From Ahaetulla prasina (lineage: Eukaryota; Chordata; Lepidosauria; Squamata; Colubridae), in assembly GCF_028640845.1 (NCBI RefSeq), contig NC_080542.1, positions 130,780,580 through 130,844,579 on the forward strand: 64,000 bases of DNA, given 5' to 3'. Below the pieces are notes generated by a model. The model saw nothing but the letters and a program-made list of their open reading frames with translations, did no database searches and was not told the origin of the DNA. Numbering within the stretch: position 1 is the stretch's first letter; every line of letters begins with the position of its first letter. The position numbers were made by a program, and so were the translations under genes. Positions 11,851 to 22,518 of the stretch are shown piece by piece.

Positions 11851-12449
11851 CAGAGGTGGTATTCAGCAGGTTCTGTCCAGTTCTGGAGGGCCAGTAGCAG
11901 AAATTATGTAATTTTGTAACTCTGATACAAAAATATAATTTTTGTAACAGAGTTGTTAACGCTTGGAACACACTGCCTGACTCTGTGGTCTCTTCTCAAA
12001 CTCCCAAAAGCTTTAACCAAAAACTGTCTACCATTGACCTCACCCCATTCCTAAGAGGACTATAAGGGGCGTGCATAAGAGCACAAAAGTGCCTACCGTT
12101 CCTGTCCTAATGTTTCCTTTCATTATATCAAATTAATACAATTATTACATACTTTTGCTCATATATATATGCTTATATGATATTTTGCTGATTTATGTTG
12201 ATGCTTGTGTATACTGTTGTGACAAAATAAAATAAATAAAAAATTGAGTTGTTCAGAGAACCGGTAAATACCACCTCTAACTAGCCCCACTTCCATCTAT
12301 TCTCTGCATCCCAAATCCCAGCTGATCAGTAGGAAATGGGGATTTTGCAGTAACCTTCCCTTGGAGTGGGGAGGGAATGGAGATTTTACAGTATCCCACC
12401 AAGCCACACCCACAGAACCAGTAGTAAAAACATTTGAATCCCACCACTG
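11851..12449. mobile_element. hAT non-autonomous element split by a LINE-B 3' end
   Basis: Starts CAGAGGTGGTATTCAGCAGG and ends ATCCCACCACTG, with the perfect duplication GGCTGATC at 11843-11850 and 12450-12457. The body has the family wording (gagaaccggtaaataccacctc; ttttgcagta-cttccc; aagccacacccacagaacc). About 310 bp of LINE-B sequence is inserted near position 83 of the element. Confidence 0.85.
11934..12244 (+). mobile_element. LINE-B 3' end, 5'-truncated
   Basis: Encodes the C-terminal wording NRVVNAWNTLPDSVVSSQTPKSF and STIDLTPFLRGL before a stop, then the 3' UTR 'ggggcgtgcataagagcac' and the end 'tgttgtgacaaaataaaata'. Same family as 33060, 34994, 46434-51150 and 60706; closest to the 33-36 kb copies because it shares their TTTTTTGTAACAGAG change. 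Nested in the hAT element. Confidence 0.85.
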
Positions 12450-12457
12450 GGCTGATC

Positions 12458-12665
12458 CCTCCTTTAATTCCAACCCCTGATTCTGGGGGTTAGCTCTGTG
12501 GTTAGCCAGAATGAAATTTGTTTGTTATTCACTTGGCTTATGTGGAGTCATTTTATTTACAATAGAAATAGACTATCAAACTTTCCATTGATGTCTACAA
12601 CTGCATCTTCATGGCTTTCCTCTTAACTTGTTTGACCACACCTTGTAGAGAAGTCTGAAAATCTC

Positions 12666-12725
<60 letters not shown>

Positions 12726-13315
12726 AAAAATAACAAGTAAAATTAAAAGATAAATAAGTAAGCAAATTATCTTCAAAAACCTACCTAAAAGGATGTTCAC
12801 CATATTTACTGAAAAACAGGAACAATTTCATGTCCCACCAAATGGGCATCTGACGGATCTTCAGAAGGATTTTTCTTACAAATCATTGTAGCTCAATAGA
12901 GGGCAATTAACAATGCCATACATTGTGCCCCAAAAGGCCATAAGGTCTCTTTTCTTGTACAGTTAGCAGCCTGGCTGCTTTATTTTGCACCAGTTTCTGC
13001 TTCTGAATATTTTTCAGGAGTATATTGCAAAAACCTGAAGGACTATAATAATAATTGTTTTCTGATTCTACCCTTCCTTTTAAGATTGGATGGGGTACAC
13101 TGAATTTCTATCAAGAAAATTACAACAGATTCATCACTTGACTGTTTTTGGAGGGGGATGGGTTGCAACAGGACTGCTGTGCCAAACCACAAGTTTCAAA
13201 CAAACTTGAAAAATACAAAAATAAAATATTTCACCTTAATGCTATTTAAATAGCTAACAGTCTTCTGAATCATCAAGAGCTTCCAGAAAAAGTGAATATT
13301 ACATTTTAAGGATAG
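12458..13315. other. unassigned, with an old repeat near 12890-13060
   Basis: Contains the GATA array listed separately. 12890-13060 has wording ('gcagcctggctgctttatttt') of an old interspersed repeat on the minus strand that I cannot class. Confidence 0.4.
12663..12724. repeat. (TATC)n / (GATA)n microsatellite
   Basis: About fifteen uninterrupted CTAT units. GATA arrays are the core of the snake Bkm repeats; a short block such as this does not by itself indicate a sex chromosome. Confidence 0.95.
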
Positions 13316-13546
13316 GCAAGTTATTTGTGAATGAGCTTTCCTTAACTTGGTTGCTTGTATCCTCACAATTTATACTGATTGTTTCCTAGTATGATTGTTT
13401 CCTAGTATTGCTTATTTGTACTCTAAGACTATCATTAAGTGTTATACCTTATGATTCTTGATGAATGCATCTTGTCTTTTTATGTACACTGAGAGCATAT
13501 GCACCAGACAAATTCCTTGTGTGTCCAATCACTCTTGGCCAATAAA
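13316..13546 (+). mobile_element. L3-type LINE 3' UTR
   Basis: Only the non-coding 3' end is present ('gagagcatatgcaccagaca', 'cttgtgtgtccaatcactct', 'tggccaataaagaattctat'), leading into the pentanucleotide array. Extremely 5'-truncated copy. Confidence 0.8.
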
Positions 13547-13716
13547 GAATTCTATTCTATTCTGTTCTGTTCTGTTCTGTTCTGTCCTGTCCTGTCCTGT
13601 CCTATCCTATCCTATCCTATCCTATCCTATCCTATCCTATCCTATCCTATCCTATACTATACTATACTATACTATACTATACTATACTATACTATACTAT
13701 ACTATACTATACTATT
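13547..13716 (+). repeat. graded pentanucleotide array TTCTA > TTCTG > TCCTG > TCCTA > TACTA
   Basis: About 34 five-base units in homogeneous blocks, each differing from the block before by one base: TTCTA (to about 13561), TTCTG (to 13586), TCCTG (to 13601), TCCTA (to 13650), TACTA (to 13715). It is the tail of the LINE just upstream. Two stop-free frames run through it (13458-13787, 13499-13744), which are artefacts. Confidence 0.95.
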
Positions 13717-14805
13717 TAGAGGACCAGGAATTATTGCAAACTGAGACTACATACAAAATTAGGGAGGCAATTACTTGCACAGGGTAGGCATGATGGCCAT
13801 TTAATTTCAGGAGCATACTTGGATATCTAAAGACCTCCCTTGGCTACCCTTAACATTATTTCGTGGTTTGTATTAGTTCATGTGGGTTTTGGGAAACTGG
13901 TAAAAGAACTCCCTGTTCATATAGACACACAAAAACCAAACTAAATTGTTAGCAGATGCAGATACATAGCAGGTTGGATACATTGGTACATGTAAAATGA
14001 AGGGGGGGGGCTTAAGAATATAATAAAACTTGCGATAGCGTTAGTATGAAACCCATCAAAGCAACTTCTGTACATTTCTGTACATTTCTTCTGTACATTT
14101 TTAACCATTCTCCCAAAAGTTATCACATGCACTTAGCTTTTGGTTTAACATATACTGTAGGTTGCCTCCTTTTTCACTACTAAAAACCCTGCATGTCAAA
14201 GTTGTATTTCATCTCTAGACATTTCCCCTGTTTCTTTCCATCCTATAATTTACTAACCACAGGGTTATAGGAGTTCAGCTCCAGGGAGAATAATTGAAGG
14301 CTGCAGCCTTTTCATTTGCAAGAATGAAGGCCACTTTAATTTGAGGGCTCTCTCTGCACTTTCTGATGTAAGTCCCAGATTTTGTACTTATTTTATAAGT
14401 ATGTCATGGAATGGAATGGATAGTGGAGCAAGAAGAAGGGGCAAGCAAAGAACACACTGGGTTGATAACATCAAAACTGATACGAAGATAAACATTCAAC
14501 AACCGAAAGAAGTTGTGCTTGACAGGTAGCAGCTGAGAGCACTTGCCTATAAAGTCCAATTATTAAAACAACAAATGACACGTCCTAATTACATAAAGCC
14601 ATTTCATATATACATTAAACCCAGACAGACCTTGAGAAGATGCCCCCTGTAGTTGGAGGAATTAGTTAAGCTATCTATAAAAATCTGAATTTTTATACTG
14701 GTTTTTACCTGGACAAAGCCAGGAGAGTGGCTTTTCCCATGTCATCAGAGATCTACCTTATGTCTACTGTAGTCCAAATTGAACAATGCACCTAAGAACA
14801 ATTTC
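13717..14805. other. unassigned
   Basis: No recognised element except a faint LINE-type relic at 14425-14530 whose translation reads RRRGKQRTHWVDNIKTDTKI, reminiscent of RTE/L1 C-terminal regions but too short to class. Confidence 0.35.
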
Positions 14806-15535
14806 ATAGAATAGAATAGAATAGAATTTTTATTGGCCAAGTGTGATTGGACACACAAGGAATTTGTCTTGGTGCATATGCTCTCAGTGTACATAAAAGA
14901 AAAGATACAACAAAGTTACAGTCATACATTCATAAGTGGAAAGAGATTGGTGATGGGAACGATGAGAAGATTAATAGTAGTGCAGAGTTAGTAAACAGTT
15001 TGACAGTGTTGAGGGAATTAATTGTTTAGCAGAGTGATGGCCTTCGGGAAAAAACTGTTCTTGTGTCTAGTTGTTCTGGTGTGCAGTGCTCTATAGCGTC
15101 GTTTTGAGGGTAGGAATTGAAACAGTTTATGTCCTGTATGTGAGGGATCTGTAAATATTTTCACAGCCCTCTTCTTGATTCGTGCAGTATACAGGTCCTC
15201 AATGGAAGGCAGGTTGGTAGCAATTATTTTTTCTGCAGTTCTAATTATCCTCTGAAGTCTGTGTCTTTCTTGCTGGGTTGCAGAACCGAACCAGACAGTT
15301 ATAGAGGTGCAAATGACAGACTCAATAATTCCTCTGTAGAACTGAATCTGCAGCTCCTTGGGCAGTTTAAGCCTTCTGAGTTGGCGCAGAAAGAACATTC
15401 TTTGTTGTCCTTTTTTGATGATGTTTTTGATGTTAGCTGTCCATTTTAGATCTTGCGATATGATAGAACCTAGAAAATTAAAGGTTTCTACTGTTGATAC
15501 TGTGTTGTCTAGTATTGTGAAAGCTGAAAATATGG
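14806..15535 (-). mobile_element. L3-type LINE 3' part, antisense, (AATAG)n tail
   Basis: On the minus strand the frame within 15018-15773 reads VSTVETFNFLGSIISQDLKW, then MFFLRQLRRLKLPKELQIQF, VWFGSATQQERHRLQRIIRT and RYRALHTRTTRHKNSFFPK before the stop. This is the best-preserved ORF2 C-terminus of the family in the window. The 3' UTR runs to a short AATAG tail at 14806-14826. The N-terminal 80 residues of that open frame (beyond about 15535) are not LINE-like. RT catalytic motifs lie upstream and are absent. Confidence 0.85.
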
Positions 15536-15731
15536 AAGGGTATGAGCTGCTGTTTCCTACAGGGCCCATGCTACAGCAGGTGGGGCAAGAAAAGAAAGAA
15601 AAGGGGGCCATTTTCCATAAAACAGAACAGGATTTTCCACTTTCCCCCATTTTAGAACTGGTTTTTCCAGTAAGAATAGTGAAGATGTTGCCTCGGGCAT
15701 CAAAAGTTAGATCATGATAACAGCTGGAGCC

Positions 15732-15868
15732 GTGTTTCTCAGCATTGGCAAGTTGAAGTTGCGTGGACTCCATGTTCCAAAATTATGCAGCTAGCATAGT
15801 GGCTGGGGAATTCTGGGAGTTGAAATCTACACAGCATTTCGAAGTTTTCAGTTTGAAAAATACTGAGT
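15732..15868. mobile_element. fold-back MITE ('ctgggagttgaa' family)
   Basis: Outer ends 'gtgtttctcagcattggcaa' and 'cagtttgaaaaatac' and a centre with 'agcatagtggctggggaatt' followed by 'ctgggagttgaaatctacac' match the layout of another copy at 27942-28067. No clear duplication remains. Confidence 0.6.
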
Positions 15869-16398
15869 TAGAGAGCGCTGTGGTTACCATGGCAGTTTGT
15901 TCTGTGCTCCTCAGAGTTGGTGAAAAAAGTGTGATGCTCATTTAAAAAATGGGCAGAACTTTGCACCACTCCAGCTACTCTATTTACTGTTTTTTTAACC
16001 ATATCCTGCAGACATCCCTGGCTCCTTAAGCTACCTTCAGATGGCTGGAAAGCCCTCTGGCTTCAACAGAAGTGAATAAAGATTTAATTCAGCCAACTTG
16101 TCTGTAAAATAGGAAGGACAATTGCTTCGTTTTTCTTTTGTTTTCAAGCCTGTCTTAAGCGGTGCCATCCATTTTCAACAAATCAACTCCCCAATTTTGG
16201 CAACCCATCAGAGGAGTATTTTAGGGACCACAGAAAAAAGAATAAGGGAAAAAAAATATCTTCAACCCTAAGACGCCACTTCACAACAAAGCCAGAGTGA
16301 TAGAGTGGGGAGAAAATAGTCTTGAGGCTTCCAGCTAGGATCCTAAACTCCACAAACCCATACAGGGTAGCTGTTGTTTTTCTTATGGGTTTAAGAAT
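15869..16398. other. unassigned
   Basis: Nothing recognised. ORF 16183-16530 on the minus strand has no family resemblance. Confidence 0.4.
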
Positions 16399-16660
16399 TG
16401 TTGGAAGAAATGTCCATCTGGGTTCAGTTCCAAGTGGGAAGAAAGACAGTAGAAACACGGAGACTGCTTGGAAAGATGGTTTAATGGTGGATATGACCAC
16501 ACGGTTTGAGGTCCTGGGCAAAAAGAGCACATGGGAGAGAGGGAGGGAAGGAGGAAGAGAGAGATTTATATCCTCTCTTGGTCCCTGCCTTGGAGCTTCC
16601 TGTTCCTGTATTCTGATTGGTTGTCAGACTCCCATGGGGCATAAGAGCTTTAAATCCAGG
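16399..16660 (-). mobile_element. LTR-like fragment, same family as 22519-23790
   Basis: Starts TGTTGGAAGAAATGTCC and keeps strong similarity to the 22519 copy through 'gactgcttggaaagatggtt' and 'ctctcttgg'. On the minus strand a TATA-like region and an ATTAAA signal are in the right order. The other end could not be placed, so it is partial or diverged. Confidence 0.55.
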
Positions 16661-17149
16661 GTTAAAAACCATCTACCTACCAAACTGACTTCTATTAACT
16701 ATACTGTCACTATTACCATTACTATGCATCGTGTCTTTCAACCCTGTTCAAGATTCTTTGAGGCAAAGGAGAGCTGGATAAAGGATCAGACTTCAGCTCT
16801 CTGAGCTTATAAATCAAGAAAAGGAGCAACTGTTTTCCAATCCCAGACAATGGGGGGTGGGGAAGGGGGACGGAATATCACCCGGAAAGTCAGAAGGGAG
16901 AATCTGAAACACAAAGCAGCAAGTGACGAGACTTGCTCGAGGCCCAGGAATGAATCACCACTTTGGGAGTGACTGACTCCAAGCCCTGAGAATGCTTAGA
17001 AAGTTAAAGGACGAAACAAACACTTTCTTTGGATGCAATTAGCTGAGAGAGACACTCTGTGGCATCCCGTCAATGAAGTTGATAATTCCAATATCCAAGT
17101 AAATAAGAGAGATATGTAAGATTAGGATCAATATATTTTTATCTGCTAT
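16661..17149. other. unassigned
   Basis: No repeat or exon recognised. Confidence 0.4.
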
Positions 17150-17715
17150 AATGTAAGGGAGCGTGCATAAGCGCATCAGCGTGCCTACTGTCCCTGTCCT
17201 ACTGTTCCCAATTATATGTAATCATTCTATGTGTTTATGGCTATGTTTTGCCTATTTATATCCTTTTTTTTTGGTGCCAAAATTTTTTCATGTGTCCATG
17301 TCTGTGTCTACTCTGTTTGTTCTTTTCTTCTTCTTGTTGTTGTTAGTTGCGAAGTCGTGTCTGACCCATCACAACCCCATGGACAACATTCCTCCAGGCC
17401 TTCCTGTCCTCTACCATCCTCTGGAGTCCATTTAAACTCATGCCTACTGCTTCAGTGACTCCATCGAGCCACCTCGTTCTCTGTCGTCCCTTTCTTCTTT
17501 TGTCCTCAATCTTTCCCAGCATTAGGCTCTTCTCCAGTGAGTCTTTCCTTCTCATTAGGTGGCCAAAGAATTTCAGTTTCATCTTCAGGATCTGGCCTTC
17601 TAAAGAGCAGTCAGGGTTGATCTCCTCTAGAACAGACTTGTTTGTTCGCCTTGCAGTCCAAGGGACTCGTTTTCTTGTATTTGTTGACAAATAAAATAAA
17701 TAAATAAATGTTCTA
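17150..17715 (+). mobile_element. LINE-B 3' UTR, split by a Bov-B fragment
   Basis: The left part has 'gcgtgcataagcgcatcagc' and 'tgcctactgtccctgtccta'; the right part (17680-17715) is the closing 'gttgacaaataaaataaata'. Between them is antisense Bov-B sequence. Confidence 0.7.
17337..17678 (-). mobile_element. RTE/Bov-B LINE ORF2 C-terminus and 3' end
   Basis: On the minus strand, within 17343-17723, the translation reads RTNKSVLEEINPDCSLEGQI, then FFGHLMRRKDSLEKSLMLGK and RQRTRWLDGVTEAVGMSL, which is the characteristic C-terminus of Bov-B ORF2. It then continues into the short Bov-B 3' end. Bov-B is the family known for horizontal spread among squamates and ruminants. The piece is 5'-truncated and lies inside a LINE-B tail. 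Confidence 0.9.
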
Positions 17716-18072
17716 CCTGTCAATGACTACTTCAGCTTCAACCACAGCAATATACAAGTGCACAATAGATACAAACTTAAAGTGAACTGCTCCAAACTCA
17801 ATTGCAGAAAATGCGACTTCAGCAACAGAGTGGTCAATGCCTGGAATGCACTACCTGACTCTTTGGTTTCATCCCCAAACCCCAAAATTTTAAACTTAGA
17901 CTGGCTACTGTTGACCTAAGAGGTCTGTAAGGGGCGTGCATAAGAGCACCAGTGTGCCTACCATCCTTGTCCTAATGTTCCCTTTATTTGTATTTATTTT
18001 ATGTATTCAATTCATGCTTATACTGATATGTATTATCTAATACAAACGGACTTGACAAAGTAAATAAATATA
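17713..18072 (+). mobile_element. LINE-B 3' end, second copy
   Basis: Begins in the CLP-NDYFSFN-region of the ORF, continues through NRVVNAWNALPDSLVSSPNP-like sequence, the 'ggggcgtgcataagagcacc' UTR and ends 'gacaaagtaaataaata'. It follows the preceding LINE-B tail directly, giving two 3' ends in direct order. Confidence 0.8.
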
Positions 18073-18822
18073 CTTCAAATGCATTCCAATATTTCTGCTG
18101 CACTTTGGTTTAAAATTTTGGATCACTACTGTAATGGGAAGTCTATTATTCATTTGTAATTAATAATTAATTGGATTTAGGACTTCCGGTTTGGTACCGT
18201 AGGTGATGGCGGTGATCTTTACGATCACCAACCTCTGGATTATGTGGAATCGCTAGGACAGCTTAAATCTGCTGTCCAGCGGTTCGGAAAACCCCCTCTT
18301 CGGGAGAAGGAGAAGGTGGTGAGCTGAGGGCAGAGGTTGAATTTCCCTAAAGCCCCTGAGAAAAAAGGGGTTTGAAGGGTTAAGTTCCCTCCAGTAACCC
18401 GAAGTGCTCCAGATCCGAGGATTCTTCTGCTTTGGCGGAACCAATCACCACGACCAAACGCCGAGATTTATTTTGGACAATAAAGGATTATACCGGACAG
18501 AACGAAAGTGGGAGAACTTTATGCAAGTAGCCAAGCCGATTCCCCGATACTTTGTAACAAGCTTGAAAACAGTAAAAAAATGGAGGCGAATTGTTAACAA
18601 GTTAACGAGTGGAAAGCGAAAGTGATACTTTCAGCGTTTGCCGTCTGCAGTTGGTAATTTGCATGTTACTTGCTGCTTTTACTCTTTAACTCTTTGCTGC
18701 CTGCTGATAGAATCTAGGGGAGATTTTTAAATACTGCTTTAAAAGACTGTGTTTCTTAGAGGTTAAGAAGATTTAAAGTGAATATTAAGTTGGAAATAAA
18801 TAAATAAATAATTTTATAGAAG

Positions 18823-19720
18823 ATGGCAGCCAAACAATTAAAGTCTACTGTAACAAAGAGCTCTGGAACTTTATCAGCTGGTGCCTCTCCAGCTCATACA
18901 GCAGAGACTAGAACATTGAATTTAGAGGCGTTACAAGAGAACTTAAAAGGCTTTATAGAAGAAAAATTTAAAGTAATAACTGATGAGATGTCTGAAATGA
19001 AAGAGCAGATATCAGAAATTCAAGTGGGAAATAAAGAAGTTAAAGAAGGATTTGTAATGGCAGTACAAGTTTGGCAACGAATGTGATTTTATTGGAAGAG
19101 GAGGTTGAAGAAATTAAGCAACATAATTTAAAATTAGAAAATAAAATGGATGAATTTCAAAGTAAAATGGAAAAACAGAGGATGAAATAGTTTTGATACA
19201 ATATAGAAATATGGAATTTGCTCTTAGAATTCGAGGTTTGAAAGAAAATAAGGAAGAGAATTTAAGGAAATTTTTCTGAAGTATTTGCTGAGATATTAGC
19301 AGCTCGTCCAGCAGATGTGGCTTATCAAATTGATAAAATATATCGTGTGAATTCTTGGATAGCAAGGCAAAAAAGTTGCCAAGGGATGTTGTTATTTATT
19401 TTACAAACAGAACAGTGAGAAATCAGATTTTGCAAGCTTCATATAAGGGGGAGAAGATTCAGATTGCTGGTCAAGATATTTTGATATTAAAGGAAATTCC
19501 ACCAAAATGTTAAGGGCTAGGAAGGAATTTGCCTTCCTGGTGAATGAACTTAAAAAACATCAGATTGAATATAGATGGGATATTCCAACTGGTATAATAG
19601 TATATTATGCAGGGAAAGTACATCGTTTCAATACAGTTGGAAAAGCAAGAGAATTTTATGTTGAGGTATTAAAAGTTGGAAGTCTTCCCCCATTGGAAGC
19701 TAGAAGAAGGGGGCTGAAGT
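18823..19720 (+). pseudogene. L1 ORF1 (RNA-binding chaperone), frame-broken
   Basis: ORF1p of L1 is a trimeric coiled-coil RNA-binding protein that packages L1 RNA in the cytoplasm. Here the first frame, 18823-19086, starts MAAKQLKSTVTKSSGTLSAG and enters a heptad-like charged region (MKEQISEIQVGNKEVKEGF). The frame is lost at the TGA near 19084 and resumes in others: EEIKQHNLKLENKMDEFQSK (coiled coil), LRIRGLKENKEEN (start of the RRM), then the C-terminal domain with IYRVNSWIARQKKLPRDVVI and, at 19507-19722, RARKEFAFLVNELKKHQIEY to the stop. At least three frameshifts. Dead copy; the order of the domains matches vertebrate L1 ORF1. Confidence 0.85.
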
Positions 19721-19975
19721 GAAGGAAAGAGAAGTGAAGCAGGTACAAGAACAGATTGTGATGGAAGAAGATTTATTACAAGTGTTGGAAATACCTACGA
19801 CGGGTTTAGATTCAAAAGAACAAAGGCTGACAAGAGCTGCTGCTAAACGCAAGGAACAAGAGATGAAGGCACAACAACAACTGGCAACTACTACAACGGA
19901 AACAGTGGGAGGAGCAAGGCCTAAAGTAAAATGTGATCTGCGGCTGGTGTTCCAAAAGTTTCCTTCGGCTGATAA

Positions 19976-20525
19976 TGGCAATTAAACTATTATCTTGGAA
20001 TGTTAATGGCCTGAATTCACCGCAGAAGAGAAGGAAAGTATTTCATTATTTGAAACAATTTAAAAATGACATTACCTGTTTACAAGAAACACATATTAGA
20101 TCTTGCTAAATGTTGGAGATGCGATTGTGAAGATGCTACTTATTACCATATATGGTGGACTTGTAAAAAAGTTAAAGCATTTTGGATTAAAGTATGGTGG
20201 ATCATGCAGAATATTTTGAAAAGAAGATTAAGTTTACTGCAGTTCTTTCTACTAGGAATAATTATGGACTATACAGCTATAGAGACTAAATTGATTTTGA
20301 ACTTAATAACAGTCGCAAGACTTTTGATTGCTCAGTATTGGAAGAAAGAAGAATTACCTACAATCGAAGAATGGACACTCAAAGTATCAAATCTGGCAGA
20401 GATGGCAAAATCTCCGCTTACTTGAAAGACTATACACTAGAAAAATATGTTTTAGAAGGGAAAATGTGGATTGATTATATTCAAAATAAGTATCAGATAG
20501 AAAAATATCGAATAGGATATGAGTA
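19976..20525 (+). pseudogene. L1 ORF2 with the middle deleted
   Basis: From ATG at 19976 the frame reads MAIKLLSWNVNGLNSPQKRR and CLQETHI, the first two motifs of the L1 AP-type endonuclease (Asn and Glu of the active site). At about 20098-20104 the sequence jumps to the C-terminus: KCWRCDCEDATYYHIWWTCK, a zinc-knuckle Cys/His cluster, then VKAFWIKVW and the closing part to about 20525. The remainder of the endonuclease and the whole RT domain are gone, and the junction is out of frame. The downstream part is itself split between two frames near 20425. Confidence 0.85.
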
Positions 20526-20679
20526 AATTTAGGGAATATTTTGTATTAGATATATTTTTGAAGGAGAGGGGAACTGAGAGTGTGACTAAGTGTGGTGTGG
20601 TGTGACTAGAGATTATAATTTAGGAATTATTTTGGATTATGATTGTTAGTTTTGATACCCTGCATTTTGTTCTGGAAAG

Positions 20680-20975
20680 TCGGGGTGGGGGTGGGGGTAA
20701 GGGGAGGGAATTGGGGGTTTGGTAGAGATGGAGTGATGGTTAATGTACAGGGATTATTGAAGAAATATAATTAATGTAGGGTCAGGTCTGCATAGTTACC
20801 ATTTTAGAACGGTGAGGAGGGAGAAAAGAGAGAGTAGGAGGTAGGAAAGAGGAGAAGAGGAAGGAAGAGGGATAGTAGAGGGAGAAGGAAGATGTAGGGT
20901 GGAGGGAGGAGCGGATGTAGATAAGAGAAGGAGAGGAAGGTTTGGAAAGTAAAAGAAGGTAGAAGAGGGAAGAGT
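20680..20975 (+). repeat. G-rich tract and polypurine block in L1 3' UTR
   Basis: A run of GGGGT units is followed by about 150 nt of almost pure A/G. G-rich polypurine tracts are usual in L1 3' UTRs. The long minus-strand frame (20804-21031) is only the low-complexity complement. Confidence 0.8.
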
Positions 20976-21108
20976 GTTAAAAAGGGTGGTGGTGACTGGG
21001 CAAGCCCGACTAATTGTATATAACTGTACATTGGATGAATTATTTGATATGATTGTAAAAATAAAACTTTTTATAAAAAAAAATAATAATAATAATTAAT
21101 TGGATTTA

Positions 21109-21392
21109 AACATTGTAGTATGATTTGTTTAATGATGGTTTCTTAAATATGCAGTCGCTAGTTTGCCTCATAGTACATAAACCATTATAACAAAAGTTAA
21201 TAGCAGGGTTCACACATCACCTCAGCAATGCCAAACAAACCAGAATAGGATCAGATTTAATATGTGACTCTAATGTGTGATTCTGCATGGAGTTACACAT
21301 GTACTCATGCAGATAGGGAATTGTAGACAACTTCTAAGAATACTGTGGATAGTAAAAAGTACCAATTAGTCAGTCCTGGATCAAATAAATGC
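21109..21392. other. unassigned
   Basis: No recognised feature between the L1 and the hAT element. Confidence 0.4.
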
Positions 21393-21400
21393 CAGCAGCT

Positions 21401-21642
21401 CAGGGGTGAAATCCAGTAGTTTCTGACAGGTTCTGGAGAACCGGTAGCGGAAATTTTGAATAGTTCGGCGAACCGGCAAATGCCATCTCTAGCTGGCCCC
21501 AGAGTTGAGTGGGAATGTAGAGTTTGCAGTATCCTTCCCCTGGAGTGGGGTGGGAATGGAGATTTTGCAGTACTCTTCCCCTGCCACATCCACCAAGCCA
21601 CGCCCACAGAACCGGTAGTAAAAAAATTGGATTTCACCACTG
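21401..21642. mobile_element. hAT MITE, reference copy of the family
   Basis: Ends CAGGGGTGAAATCCAG and GGATTTCACCACTG are inverted repeats. Flanks CAGCAGCT (21393-21400) and CAACAGCT (21643-21650) form an 8-bp duplication with one difference. The interior has 'ttctggagaaccggtagcgg' and a twice-repeated 'gggaatg-agattttgcagta' unit. About nine copies of the family are in the window. Confidence 0.85.
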
Positions 21643-21650
21643 CAACAGCT

Positions 21651-22217
21651 CTATTGATCAGCAAGCAGAAACTCAAGTTGCTCAAATTGAAGAAAAGTAG
21701 AAAAAAAGAAGACAATAAGATTAATGGATGGAGGGATGGAGAGATAGGACCAAAGAGTTTGCTAGAATGTCCTTGCACAAGTTATAAGTAGACTGATATT
21801 ACGGTAGTTACTAGGAGCCAAAGCCAACTGAAAGATACCTAATTAAGGTAACTATATAATAAATGTATTAATGACAGAGACGTGGAGTAATTATACTTTT
21901 ATTCCAATCTCTTTAACTAGCACACAAGTATAATTGGGTTGTATCTTCTATCATTATTGTCCAGCATGGCAATGGTAGTTGTTATTTGATCCATTTAAGG
22001 GTTAGGGAAATCTGGATTATCTTTTTTTTTCTCTTTAAAAAAATCTGTCTCTTACAAATTTTTGACATAAACAGTAAAGAGGAAAGTGTAAAAAATATTT
22101 AGTTCTGATTTTGGAGAAAATATTACCAACTTGCTCAGGGTAAAAGATTATATAATTCAGAGATAGAAGAAAGCATGAGAAAGAAACTTAAAATACCTTT
22201 CTTGATGTTGTTTAATA
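21651..22217. other. unassigned
   Basis: No recognised feature. Confidence 0.4.
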
Positions 22218-22518
22218 CAGGTAGTCCTTGATTTACAACCACAATTGAGCCCAAAATTTCCATGGCTCAGCAAAACAATTAACTTAGTTTTGCTTCATTT
22301 TACGATTGCGGTTGTTAAATGAATCATATGGTCATTAAATGATTCTAGTTTCCCCTCATTGGATTGGCTTGTTGGAAACCAGTTGGGAAGATTACAAATG
22401 ATGATCACATGACTCTGAAGATGGTGCAACTGTTATAAATACATGCCAGTTTCCAACACCCAAATTTTGATCACATAATAATGGGGATGCAGCAATGCTC
22501 ATAAGCGTGAAAAACAAT

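Larger units (their letters stand above)
18180..21090 (+). mobile_element. L1 retrotransposon with both ends but internally deleted ORF2
   Basis: The element starts GGACTTCCGG and ends in an A-rich tail (21071-21090). It is bounded by an 18-bp direct repeat, AATAATTAATTGGATTTA, at 18162-18179 and 21091-21108, so the insertion happened as one TPRT event. In order it has a 5' UTR of about 640 bp, ORF1 (18823 to 19720, frame-broken), ORF1 tail or spacer, the first 43 codons of ORF2 (from 19976), then a jump to the ORF2 C-terminus (about 20105-20525), a 3' UTR with a G-rich tract (20680-20712) and a polypurine block (20805-20960). Roughly 1,000 ORF2 codons are missing. The size, 2.9 kb, is half a normal L1. 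Confidence 0.9.

Noticed and set aside
12663..12724. GATA array as evidence of a W chromosome
   Set aside because: A 60-bp block is common on autosomes and is not diagnostic.
13458..13787. Open frames of 109 and 81 codons
   Set aside because: They exist because the pentanucleotide array lacks stops in two frames; the protein is LFCSV/LSYPI repeats.
20804..21031. Minus-strand frame of 75 codons, very Leu/Phe/Pro-rich
   Set aside because: Complement of the L1 polypurine tract; looks like a membrane protein only by composition.
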